NCBI GenBank assembly: GCA_038206765.1
Contig: JBBRAM010000001.1
Span: forward strand, 62,001-126,000
Direction: 5' to 3'
Length of the DNA stretch: 64,000 nucleotides
Source: UKL13-2 sp038206765
Lineage (GTDB): Bacteria > Pseudomonadota > Gammaproteobacteria > Burkholderiales > Usitatibacteraceae
The position numbers and the translations under genes were made by a program. Every line of letters starts with the position of its first letter. The stretch's first letter is position 1. Shown here one piece after another: positions 53,499 to 61,933 of the stretch. The notes under the pieces were generated by a model. That model was not told the DNA's origin and made no database searches. It worked only from the letters and a program-made list of their open reading frames with translations.

Positions 53499-54402
53499 TT
53501 TCTTTGTTGGGCACTATTTCCCGCATCGAAATCGTCATCGATACCTCCATGCTGTCGCCACGTCCCAGCAGTTGCATGCCCGTATCCGCTACACCTTTGG
53601 CTGCGAGATTAAACCCATTGTTGATATGGCTAACGGGTTCGAGGGCCATGAAATTTCGGCCATCGTTGGGCGCGTAGCAAACAAGCTGTTTGCAATTGCT
53701 GCTGGCTTCAATGGTCGTGCGATGCGTTGGATATTCGAGCAACGCCTGTCGTCCCCAGCCGGTAAAACAGTTGTCAATTTTCCAGCCCTCAACGGCACGC
53801 AGCTGCCGGAAGTCAGCACTGGCGGGCGTCTCCACCCATTCAGCGGGCAAGGACTCGGCATCCATCTTCCACATGCCTTTCCATTCGGCTTGCAGCTTCG
53901 CGGCAGGAACCGTGGGGAAAAACGGATGGAAGCCCAAACCGGCAGGCATCGGTGCGTCATCCAAGTTGCACACGCTAACGGTTAACCGCAATCTATCAGC
54001 CGATAGCTGAATATGCTGCTTCGCCTCGCAGGCAAACGGCCAATCGGCATCTGCTTCATGCTTGAGGGCGAGTTGCACGCTGTCCGTGCAACTGGTTACA
54101 ACCTGCCATGCACGCTGCCAACCAAAGCCGTGTACCGCATGCGGCTCCGGTGGAAAATTTTGGCGCAGCACATAGCTTTTGTCCCCAACAACTAGTTTGG
54201 CGTGAGCAATCCGGTTGGAATACGGAATTAAGGCATAGGCACCCATTTGCCGCACCAAACCCTGTTCAATTGCCGAGTCTGGTGCGCGGCGCAAAACTGA
54301 GTGGCCACGCCACGTATAGCGGGCAATCGCGGCACCAATATCGGGGCACAACAAAACCTCGCTATTGACGTTTTTGAGAGTGATTACATTGGCTGAAGTC
54401 AT
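53485..54402 (-). CDS. Aldose 1-epimerase-family protein
   Basis: A 305-residue mutarotase-like protein. Visible: YALIPYSNRIAHAKL with the substrate arginine, AVHGFGWQRAWQV with one catalytic histidine, GLGFHPFFP with the second, and MALEPVSHIN. It would interconvert alpha and beta anomers of the released sugar so that the dehydrogenase gets its preferred form. It overlaps the glycosidase by ATGA and the lactonase by 14 bp. Epimerases of this family (YihR) accompany sulfoquinovose catabolism in E. coli, but the family is general. Confidence 0.85.
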   Translation of the reverse strand: MTSANVITLKNVNSEVLLCPDIGAAIARYTWRGHSVLRRAPDSAIEQGLVRQMGAYALIPYSNRIAHAKLVVGDKSYVLRQNFPPEPHAVHGFGWQRAWQVVTSCTDSVQLALKHEADADWPFACEAKQHIQLSADRLRLTVSVCNLDDAPMPAGLGFHPFFPTVPAAKLQAEWKGMWKMDAESLPAEWVETPASADFRQLRAVEGWKIDNCFTGWGRQALLEYPTHRTTIEASSNCKQLVCYAPNDGRNFMALEPVSHINNGFNLAAKGVADTGMQLLGRGDSMEVSMTISMREIVPNKENANG

Positions 54403-56678
54403 GCCAAGAAACTAACACAAACGCGGCCGGATTCGTCACGCGCGGTTATGGCAACATCGCCATCACGTAAGCTACGGCATTGCGCAGCATTTACACCCGA
54501 CAAATATGCGACACCTTTTTCAACGGACAGTGTGACAGCATCATTCATCACGCAAGGCTGATGTTTGGGCAGACCAAACAGCCGAACCTCGTTGATCGGC
54601 GAGGCCAAATCCATTTCGCCGGTGTGCATCATCGCAGGCCCCAAACACAACACATATCCTTCACGCCCCCACACAGGCAGCTCGTCAATCGTTTTTTGAA
54701 TCATGCGGGTTTGACCGCCGACTACCCTTTCACCAGTCGTCAAATCGTGCCAAACCTCACCTGCCGGAAAATACACTTCAACCTCGCCACCCGCTGCAGT
54801 AATCGGCGCAACCAATAGCGCATCGCCAAACAGATACTGCATCTCAAATGATCGCACCAACCGGTCATTCGGAAAGGCCAGGGGCATGGCGCGCATGAGT
54901 GGCAGGCCAGTCTTCGCAGCCTGCTGGGACGCACCCATGATGTAAGGAATAAGACGGTAGCGGAATGCCAACAATTGTTTTGCAACCGCTTCCGTCGCCT
55001 CACCCAAGCCCCACGGTTCGCGCACACCGATGCCGTGATATCGAAAGTGTGAGCAAAAAATACCGTTTGCCGTCCAGCGCAAATAAAGCTCGCTATCCGG
55101 TTGTTGCGCGCCATAAAAACCGCCGACATCGGTTGCGTAATACGGCACACCGCTCATGCCGTAACTCAACGCACCGCGAATGCTTGCAGCCATCCCTTCC
55201 CAATCGGTCTGCGGATCGCCGCCCCACTGCATCGGAAACCGCTGGCTGCCGATAAAACCATCGCGCCCCCACACCATGGGTGCGCCGCGATGATGTTTTT
55301 CGTTATAGCGTTTGGTGGCGTTGAAAACGCATTCGTTATAGAGCAGCGGATAGACATTGTGCAAACGCCGCCCGGTATCGCCGTTGTGCGCCACCATATC
55401 GTCTTCAACCTGCTCACCGAAATCCGTTTTGATCACATCTACGCCATCATCAAATAATTTATTGTGGCTGTCCGCCCAAAACGCCGCAGCGTCAGGATGC
55501 GTGAAATCGAGAATACCGGACGGCGGTAGCGGCGTAAGCACGGCGCCGAATGGATTGTCGGTCGGATCTTTAACCCAATCGAACACATAAGCCGCGCCGT
55601 CTTTATTTTTAAGCAACCAACCTTTGGCTTGAAGGTCGGTAAACAGCGGGTTGTGCACCGAAATATACGGATATTCCCAAGCGCAGATCTTGAGGTTGTG
55701 GTCGCGAAGTTGGCCGAGAATTTTTTTTGGATCGTCAAAACGCGATTTGTCCCACTCGAATGCAAAACGGGTCCGGACCTCCCACGCAGCGCGACCATCG
55801 AGGGTGATGACATCGCAAGGGATATCGCGTTTGCGCAGCTCAGCCGCGGTGTCAATCGCCTCTTGCGGTGTTTTGTAGTACGCACGCGAAAGCCACATGC
55901 CAAAGCTCCACAATGGCGGAATCGCGGCACGCCCAGTGAGCTTGGTGTATGCGTCAATTATTCCGGCAGGCTCGCCGCTGAATAAAAATAAATCGAGCGC
56001 ATCATCTTCCACTTCAACAACATAGCTGCGGTGCGACCACTGCGGATAACCCGCACCATGACGCACCACGCTAGGCGTATGCGCCAACAAGCCCCAGCCG
56101 TCAGGGCTCCAGCAGAATGGAATATTTTTATACGACAGCTCTGTATTCACGCCCAGCGCATCCTCAGTACGGCCGCGGATGAGCTGGCCGCGTTTATTCA
56201 ACGGTCCGAACTTTTCACCCATGCCGTAGATGGCGGTATAGCTTTCAAGGGCAAAGGCTGCGCACCATAGACTCCGTCCTCCACGACCCTCGGCATCTCC
56301 GACGCCAAACGCTGGCAACCGACTGCGGCCGCGGAAATGTTGGTCGGTGATAGAGGCGAGAATGGTTTTGCCGTTGCGTGTCAGTTTTAGGCGCAGTGGC
56401 GTTGTCGTCAACTCAAGCGTCATTTCACCAGCGCTTATCTGCCAAACACCAGGCGTAGCAACGACCTTGAGCACATCACTCGCATTTTGTTGCTGCAATA
56501 ATTGGTAATCGGGCAATACCGATTTGCCAATGGTTAAGCGTAAGGTATCCACCGCATGTGCTGAAACCCGTAGCAGGATGCCGTCCACTTCAAAGTGGAC
56601 ATCATGCGTGCCAGCCGAAATAAAGCGAACCTCATTAAGACGCTGGAATGCGGCTTGATTAAAACTATCGAATGACAA
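54399..56678 (-). CDS. GH31 alpha-glycosidase, candidate sulfoquinovosidase
   Basis: A 759-residue GH31 enzyme, close in pattern to YicI-type alpha-xylosidases/alpha-glucosidases. Nucleophile Asp419 in VIKTDFGEQV and acid/base Asp488 in MQWGGDPQTDWEG are intact. An N-terminal beta-sandwich (about 1-250) precedes the catalytic barrel. There is no signal peptide, so cleavage is cytoplasmic after ABC import. The YihQ sulfoquinovosidase has an Arg/Trp pair that contacts the sulfonate; here the corresponding loop reads EVRTRFAFEWD (Arg302, Arg304), not obviously the same. It may be a different GH31 clade that evolved for the same role, or the substrate is not a sulfoquinovoside. It overlaps the epimerase by 4 bp. 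Confidence 0.85.
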   Translation of the reverse strand: MSFDSFNQAAFQRLNEVRFISAGTHDVHFEVDGILLRVSAHAVDTLRLTIGKSVLPDYQLLQQQNASDVLKVVATPGVWQISAGEMTLELTTTPLRLKLTRNGKTILASITDQHFRGRSRLPAFGVGDAEGRGGRSLWCAAFALESYTAIYGMGEKFGPLNKRGQLIRGRTEDALGVNTELSYKNIPFCWSPDGWGLLAHTPSVVRHGAGYPQWSHRSYVVEVEDDALDLFLFSGEPAGIIDAYTKLTGRAAIPPLWSFGMWLSRAYYKTPQEAIDTAAELRKRDIPCDVITLDGRAAWEVRTRFAFEWDKSRFDDPKKILGQLRDHNLKICAWEYPYISVHNPLFTDLQAKGWLLKNKDGAAYVFDWVKDPTDNPFGAVLTPLPPSGILDFTHPDAAAFWADSHNKLFDDGVDVIKTDFGEQVEDDMVAHNGDTGRRLHNVYPLLYNECVFNATKRYNEKHHRGAPMVWGRDGFIGSQRFPMQWGGDPQTDWEGMAASIRGALSYGMSGVPYYATDVGGFYGAQQPDSELYLRWTANGIFCSHFRYHGIGVREPWGLGEATEAVAKQLLAFRYRLIPYIMGASQQAAKTGLPLMRAMPLAFPNDRLVRSFEMQYLFGDALLVAPITAAGGEVEVYFPAGEVWHDLTTGERVVGGQTRMIQKTIDELPVWGREGYVLCLGPAMMHTGEMDLASPINEVRLFGLPKHQPCVMNDAVTLSVEKGVAYLSGVNAAQCRSLRDGDVAITARDESGRVCVSFLA

Positions 56679-56730
56679 CGTTGCTACTCCTATTTATTGA
56701 GCGGACTTGTTCCAAACGCTTACTCTTGCC

Positions 56731-56810
56731 TTGGCTCTAACCCCTCACACCTTACCCCTTGGCTCTAACCCCTCACACCTTACCCCTTGGCCCTAACCCC
56801 TAACCCTTCA
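56731..56810. repeat. 28-bp direct repeat and GGGTTAG-type units around a permease stop codon
   Basis: TTGGCTCTAACCCCTCACAC plus 8 bases is repeated exactly at 56731-56758 and 56759-56786, followed by a truncated third copy (TTGGCCCTAACCCC). Read on the minus strand the last permease codons and its TAG stop (56800-56802) are part of a GGGTTAG GGGTTAG run, so the array begins at the coding end. It lies inside the operon, between the permease and the glycosidase. Confidence 0.85.
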
Positions 56811-57651
56811 GCCCGCCCGATGTTAAACCACTCACCACTTTATCTTGGAACACCACAATCACAATCACTACCGGCACCATCGCGACCACCAGCGCCGCCG
56901 AAATAATCGGCCACGGGAATGCAAATTCGCCCTGATACATTTGGATACCGACCGGCAGCGTACGAAACGCCACAGCAGAATTCAGCGAGAGCGCCAATAA
57001 AAATTCATCCCATGAATTCACAAAGGCCAATATGCCTGCCGTAAACACGCCGGGCGCTGCCAACGGAACAACAATGCGCCACAACGCACCCAAACGCGTA
57101 CAGCCATCAAGCATCGCGGCATTCTCGATGTCGCGCGGAATATCATGGAAAAAACTTACCAGCATCAAGGTGCAAATCGGCAGATTCAGCACGGTATAAG
57201 GCAGAATCAAAGCCCAGTAACTATTGAGTAAATTAGCCGCTCGCATGATCTCGAACAACGGCACCATTAGTGTCACCAAAGGGAACATCGAGACGGCAAT
57301 AATAGATGTCAAAATCAAATCGCGCCGCCTAAGGTTGAGACGGGCAATAGCGTAGGCCGCCAACGCGCTGATGAACAAACTCAGCATTGTCGACAATATG
57401 GCGACGATCGCACTGTTCAATAAATACGTCAGTAACGGCTGATCGCGAAATGCAGAAATAAAGTTTAGTAACGTCGGGCTGTTGGGCAAATAAGTTATCG
57501 GTTTTGCCGTAAGTTCGACTTCACCTTTCAACGATGTCGCCAAAATCCACAATGCTGGAAAAAGTCCATTGATAATGACAATGGCCGCCGCAAACCAACG
57601 CAGCCGTATCGAAGAAAATAGACTGCTCATTTTATTTTCAGTCATCGTCAA
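56800..57651 (-). CDS. ABC sugar transporter permease (MalG/ThuG type)
   Basis: A 283-residue inner membrane permease with about six helices. The EAA loop typical of the CUT1 family lies near residues 180-200 (IENAAMLDGCTRLGALWRI, with the conserved glycine). It pairs with the permease encoded immediately upstream, from which it is separated by a 4-bp overlap (ATGA). With the binding protein and ATPase it forms a carbohydrate uptake system of the CUT1 type, which usually transports di- and oligosaccharides or glycosides. Confidence 0.92.
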   Translation of the reverse strand: MTMTENKMSSLFSSIRLRWFAAAIVIINGLFPALWILATSLKGEVELTAKPITYLPNSPTLLNFISAFRDQPLLTYLLNSAIVAILSTMLSLFISALAAYAIARLNLRRRDLILTSIIAVSMFPLVTLMVPLFEIMRAANLLNSYWALILPYTVLNLPICTLMLVSFFHDIPRDIENAAMLDGCTRLGALWRIVVPLAAPGVFTAGILAFVNSWDEFLLALSLNSAVAFRTLPVGIQMYQGEFAFPWPIISAALVVAMVPVVIVIVVFQDKVVSGLTSGGLKG

Positions 57652-58562
57652 TCCCGGCCGCCGCGCACATAGCGCAGATACACAACCGTCGTCGCCATCG
57701 ATAACATAAACATAAACACAGCGAGTGCCGAGCTATAGCCAAGATCAAGGTAATCAACTGAGTTCAGTTGAACGTACATTGCCAAGGTCTGTGCCTCTTC
57801 ACCCGGTCCGGGCATGCTGAATGGAATATCGAATGACTGAATAGCGGTAAGGGTGCGGAAAATCAGCGCAATCAGCATCGACGGGACCAGCAAGGGCAAC
57901 GTTATTTCGACAAACTGCGTCCATCGGGAGGCGCCATCGACCTCCGCAGCCTCATACAACGAAGACGGAATCGTTTGCAAACCGGCAAGTAAAATCAATG
58001 CCATGAAAGACGATGTTTTCCAAATGGTGGCAAGACAAATCGCTATCATCGTTAATGACGGCGAGTTAAACCAAATTTGCGGCTCCCACCCAATGCCTGG
58101 GAACACCAACGCGATGCGCCGAATGATGTCGTTAACAATGCCGTATTCGCTATGAAAAAACCACGCAAAAATAAGCCCTACAAATGCGAGCGGCAACGCC
58201 CATGGCAGCAATAATGAAAGTCGAATCAGGCCGCGATACTTGAATGGCATGTTGGCCAACATTGCCAAGCCAAGCCCCACCACCAATGCGCCGGGCACAG
58301 TAACAAAGGTGATGATGAGTGTGTTTTTAACGGATCGCCAAAACATTGCATCGTTTAGCGCCGCGAGGTAATTTTCAAACCCAATAAAACGAACCGGCAC
58401 GCCGCGCGATAAGCGAATATCGAAAAAACTATTGACGATAAGGCTTGAAACCGGGTAGGCGACGATCAGTAACATAAACAAAATCGCTGGCGTGAGCAGT
58501 ACCCATGCCAGCGTTGTCTCACTGGGGTCAATAATGCGATCGATCAGGGTGCGTTTTTGCAT
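57648..58562 (-). CDS. ABC sugar transporter permease (MalF/ThuF type)
   Basis: A 304-residue permease, the partner of the preceding gene product. It has about six membrane helices and an EAA loop near residues 210-230 (LYEAAEVDGASRWTQFVEI), followed by the PLLVPSMLI stretch. The pair follows the order binding protein, MalF-like, MalG-like. It starts 28 bp after the binding-protein gene's stop codon. Substrate unknown from the permease alone; the operon suggests sulfoquinovose glycosides. Confidence 0.92.
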   Translation of the reverse strand: MQKRTLIDRIIDPSETTLAWVLLTPAILFMLLIVAYPVSSLIVNSFFDIRLSRGVPVRFIGFENYLAALNDAMFWRSVKNTLIITFVTVPGALVVGLGLAMLANMPFKYRGLIRLSLLLPWALPLAFVGLIFAWFFHSEYGIVNDIIRRIALVFPGIGWEPQIWFNSPSLTMIAICLATIWKTSSFMALILLAGLQTIPSSLYEAAEVDGASRWTQFVEITLPLLVPSMLIALIFRTLTAIQSFDIPFSMPGPGEEAQTLAMYVQLNSVDYLDLGYSSALAVFMFMLSMATTVVYLRYVRGGRD

Positions 58563-58590
58563 TTTCGTTTTTGAATTTATATATTTTCAA

Positions 58591-59880
58591 TCACCGTACC
58601 GCGCGGCCAACCCGCAGTTCAATTTCAGCCAAGGCCTCTGATGGCTTTTTCACCCCCGCCATCACGGTGTTAGTGTTGATCCTTAATGCATCCGAAACCA
58701 TTTTGTACATTGGCGTGACCGGCCGCGGACGTGCCGTCAGCACCACTGGCAGCGCATCAGCAAACCACGGGATCGCACGAATGACATCCTGATCCTGATA
58801 CACCGACGCAAACACCGGATGGAATGATCCGCGAATGGCTAATTGTTTCGATGTTTCGGGGCTCGACAGCCAACGCACCAGCGCGGCAGCCGCTGCCTTG
58901 TTTTTTGAAAACGCCGACACTGCCCAGTTCCATCCCCCCATACACGAGACCGATTTTCCGCCAACCATCGCAGGCAGCTTGGCAACGCCCACTTTGTGAG
59001 CCACCTGCGTGTCCGCGCCCGATTCAAAATGATTCCATGCATAGCCCCAGTTGACCGCGAAGATCACGCGGCCCGCTTGAAACTCTTTACGGGTATCATC
59101 TGTCCCGACCTCAGCGACGTTTTTCTTTGCGACCCCCTGCGCCACCATGTCCCGCCACATAGCGAGTCCGGCCTCGGCTTTGGGGGCATCGAATGCCAGC
59201 TTGCCATCACGAATCATCTCGCCGCCTAAGCTCCAATAGGGCAACAAAAAAGTGCAGACGGTTCCCTCAATCGCCTTTGCCTGAAAGCTCAAGCCCTGCA
59301 AGTTGGGATTTTGTTCGCCGGCGGCGATGGTGCGCGCCATGTTAGCCAGCTCGGGCCATGTTGTTGGAGGCTGCAAGTCATATTTTTTCAACAAATCTTT
59401 GCGGTAGTAGAGAAACATTGAGTCGGCAAAGGCCGGTAGCGAAATTATTTCACCGGCGACGGTATTGGCTTCGCGGTAGGCGGGAAGATATTTGCCCATC
59501 GCCGCTTCCAGACTGGCGTTTGAGCCAAAATAGATGTTCAGCGGCTCTGCCCAACCGGCTGCGGCAAACTGCGCCGGACGCACCACATCGATTAAAAAAA
59601 TATCGAGTGTGGTGTCTTTGGCAGTTAACACCATATTCAAATACTTTTGATGCAAATCCGATGTGGCGCCACCGATTTCAACATCAATTTTAATGCTTGG
59701 GTTCGCTGCCATGTATGCGGCAAATAATTCGCGCATTAAATCGGGGCGTTGCTGCCCTCCGATATAAACTTTCAACGGCGTTGTCGCTTGCCCAGCGAAT
59801 ACACTGCTAACACCAGCGAGCAGGATCGCAACGGAAGATGCAACGACCAATGCAGAAAAAATTCGTGACATGGTGCGCAT
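58591..59880 (-). CDS. Periplasmic sugar-binding protein of an ABC importer
   Basis: A 429-residue extracytoplasmic solute-binding protein of the family 1 (maltose/trehalose-type) class. Signal peptide with cleavage near SVFAGQA; after it PLKVYIGGQQRPDLMRELF and a typical DIFLIDVVRPAQFAAAGWAE hinge block. The family also contains the sulfoquinovosyl-glycerol binding protein of Agrobacterium, but I cannot tell that from maltose- or trehalose-type members by eye. It lies 2 bp downstream of the ATPase gene, so the four transporter genes are one unit. Confidence 0.9.
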   Translation of the reverse strand: MRTMSRIFSALVVASSVAILLAGVSSVFAGQATTPLKVYIGGQQRPDLMRELFAAYMAANPSIKIDVEIGGATSDLHQKYLNMVLTAKDTTLDIFLIDVVRPAQFAAAGWAEPLNIYFGSNASLEAAMGKYLPAYREANTVAGEIISLPAFADSMFLYYRKDLLKKYDLQPPTTWPELANMARTIAAGEQNPNLQGLSFQAKAIEGTVCTFLLPYWSLGGEMIRDGKLAFDAPKAEAGLAMWRDMVAQGVAKKNVAEVGTDDTRKEFQAGRVIFAVNWGYAWNHFESGADTQVAHKVGVAKLPAMVGGKSVSCMGGWNWAVSAFSKNKAAAAALVRWLSSPETSKQLAIRGSFHPVFASVYQDQDVIRAIPWFADALPVVLTARPRPVTPMYKMVSDALRINTNTVMAGVKKPSEALAEIELRVGRAVR

Positions 59881-59882
59881 TG

Positions 59883-61064
59883 TTAGGCTGCGCCGCGCAT
59901 TGACGGGCTGCGGAGCGAATTTCCGGTCGCGGCATCAAACAAATGAAACTTATCCATATTGACCCAGAGCGCAATCGTCTCATTTGCCTTGAGTTCGGCG
60001 GTTGGCGGCAAACGCGCGATCATTTCGCCACCGTCGCATTGCAAGGTTACCAATGTTTCAGCACCTAACGGCTCCACCACGACCACCCTTGCCGAAAGTT
60101 TTGCGTCGTTTTTGCCGGTTGATTCGATGGCTAAATCTTCCGGGCGGATACCGAATTCAACTGACTTAGCGTGCCATGAAGGATCAAGCGATGCGGCACT
60201 TTCTGGAATCAACAATGACGCTCCATCTCGATCGTTGCCAAGTTTAATCTCCGATTTGCCAATGCTATTTGCTGTGACACAGGCCGATAGAAAATTCATC
60301 GGTGGTGAACCCGTGAAACCCGCGACGAATTTAGAAACAGGTTGATTGTAAATTTCGTTGGGCGTGCCGACTTGCATAATATTGCCGCCAGAAAGAACAA
60401 CAATACGCTCTGCCAACGTCATCGCCTCGGTCTGATCATGCGTGACGTAAATCGTGGTGGCACCAATGCGCTGATGTAGTTTTTTAATCTCGGTGCGCAT
60501 CTCTGAACGCAACAGCGCATCCAGATTTGATAGCGGCTCATCAAATAAAAACAATTTCGGCTGGCGCACAATGGCCCGCCCCATCGCCACACGTTGGCGC
60601 TGCCCGCCCGAAAGTTGACGCGGTTTGCGATCAAGTAAATGTTCAATCTTTAACGTGGCTGCCGCATCATGAACGCGTTTGTTAATATCTGCCTTCGCGA
60701 ATTTGCGCAGCTTTAAACCGAACGCCAGATTATCAAATACGGTTTTATGCGGGTAGAGCGCGTAGTCTTGAAACACCATCGCGATATCGCGTTCTCGCGG
60801 CGGCAGATTATTAACGACACGACCATCTATCGAAATTTCACCACCGGAAATACTTTCAAGCCCTGCAACCATGCGCATCAGCGTCGATTTGCCGCAGCCG
60901 GATGGACCGACAAAAACAACGAATTCACCCTGCTTAATTTCTAGATCAATGCCATGCAAAACCTTTACGCCAGTTTTGGTGCCGTTGTCATAAACCTTCA
61001 CGACTTGATTAAGGCAAACACCAGATATTGACTGTACTTCGTTGTTTCGCTGGGCTTCGCTCAT
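59883..61064 (-). CDS. ABC transporter ATPase (MalK/UgpC/MsmK type)
   Basis: A 393-residue ATPase. Walker A GPSGCGKST, the Q-loop MVFQDYALYPHKTVFDNLAF, the ABC signature LSGGQRQRVAMGRAI, Walker B LFLFDEPLSNLDA and the H-loop TIYVTHDQTEAMTLA are all intact. A C-terminal OB-fold region (about 250-390) is typical of MalK-type subunits of CUT1 importers. It starts 7 bp after the aldolase stop and ends 2 bp before the binding-protein start. It powers the permease pair in this operon. Confidence 0.95.
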   Translation of the reverse strand: MSEAQRNNEVQSISGVCLNQVVKVYDNGTKTGVKVLHGIDLEIKQGEFVVFVGPSGCGKSTLMRMVAGLESISGGEISIDGRVVNNLPPRERDIAMVFQDYALYPHKTVFDNLAFGLKLRKFAKADINKRVHDAAATLKIEHLLDRKPRQLSGGQRQRVAMGRAIVRQPKLFLFDEPLSNLDALLRSEMRTEIKKLHQRIGATTIYVTHDQTEAMTLAERIVVLSGGNIMQVGTPNEIYNQPVSKFVAGFTGSPPMNFLSACVTANSIGKSEIKLGNDRDGASLLIPESAASLDPSWHAKSVEFGIRPEDLAIESTGKNDAKLSARVVVVEPLGAETLVTLQCDGGEMIARLPPTAELKANETIALWVNMDKFHLFDAATGNSLRSPSMRGAA

Positions 61065-61071
61065 GCGGGAC

Positions 61072-61920
61072 TCAATAAGCGCCGGTTGTAAGCGGCTTCG
61101 CCAACGCAGGCTTCATTGCCGAAAAAAATGCGTTTGCTTGACGCATCATCATGCCCATATCGGAAGCGATTGCGACATAGTTATAACCAAAATCGATAAA
61201 TGTTTGCACCATTTCTGGCGTAGGACCAACGATGCCGATAGGCTTGCCAATCGCGCGGGCGCGAGCAGCACAACTTTTGAGAACGGCCTGAATATCGGGA
61301 TGCGCAATATTGCCCAAGTGCCCCATCGCCGCCGACAAATCTCCCGGCCCCATAAATAGCGCATCAACACCATCAACAGCTGCAATAGCCTCTAACTGTT
61401 CAATCGCGGCGGGCGTTTCTAACTGGATCATGCAGGTGATCGCGTCGTTCGCGCGGCTACCGTAATCAGCCAGCGTGCCGTAGCGGCTACCGCGATGCAT
61501 GGCCGCATAGCCCCTAGTACCGACAATGCCCGAAGTCTTCTCATTAGCTTTCGGGTTGCCAAGCTGCGGGTACCTGGTGGCGGCCACCGCGCGCCGTGCC
61601 TCATCGGCGTTTTGAACGAACGGAAACATCAATGTTTGTGCGCCAATATCCAGGGCACGTTTTACCATCACCGCATCGTTCCACGCCAAACGCACCACTG
61701 GTATTGCCTTTGTGCCAGCGATGGCTTGTAGGATTTGATATGCGTCACGGTAGTCAATTGGCACATGCTCCATATCGACCACCAGCCAGTCAAAACCAAC
61801 ACAGCCCATCGCTTCAGCCGTGGCCGAGTTGCCGGACATCAGCCATGTACCTAGCGGGATAGTTGGTTCGGCCAGTAAAGCTCGAAATGGGTTATTTAAA
61901 ATGTCCATGGTGGAATCCAT
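61072..61920 (-). CDS. HpcH/HpaI-family aldolase, candidate 2-keto-3,6-dideoxy-6-sulfogluconate aldolase
   Basis: A 282-residue class II pyruvate aldolase. Conserved positions: the catalytic histidine in VVDMEHVPIDYRDA, the active-site arginine in PVVRLAWND, the metal glutamate in MIQLETPAAIEQ, and GPGDLSAAMG. The family includes 2-keto-3-deoxyrhamnonate and 4-hydroxy-2-oxoheptanedioate aldolases and the KDSG aldolase of the sulfo-ED pathway. In this operon the reaction would yield pyruvate and 3-sulfolactaldehyde. It lies between the dehydratase (13 bp upstream) and the ATPase. Substrate inferred. Confidence 0.82.
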   Translation of the reverse strand: MDSTMDILNNPFRALLAEPTIPLGTWLMSGNSATAEAMGCVGFDWLVVDMEHVPIDYRDAYQILQAIAGTKAIPVVRLAWNDAVMVKRALDIGAQTLMFPFVQNADEARRAVAATRYPQLGNPKANEKTSGIVGTRGYAAMHRGSRYGTLADYGSRANDAITCMIQLETPAAIEQLEAIAAVDGVDALFMGPGDLSAAMGHLGNIAHPDIQAVLKSCAARARAIGKPIGIVGPTPEMVQTFIDFGYNYVAIASDMGMMMRQANAFFSAMKPALAKPLTTGAY

Positions 61921-61933
61921 AAAAATGAGGCCT

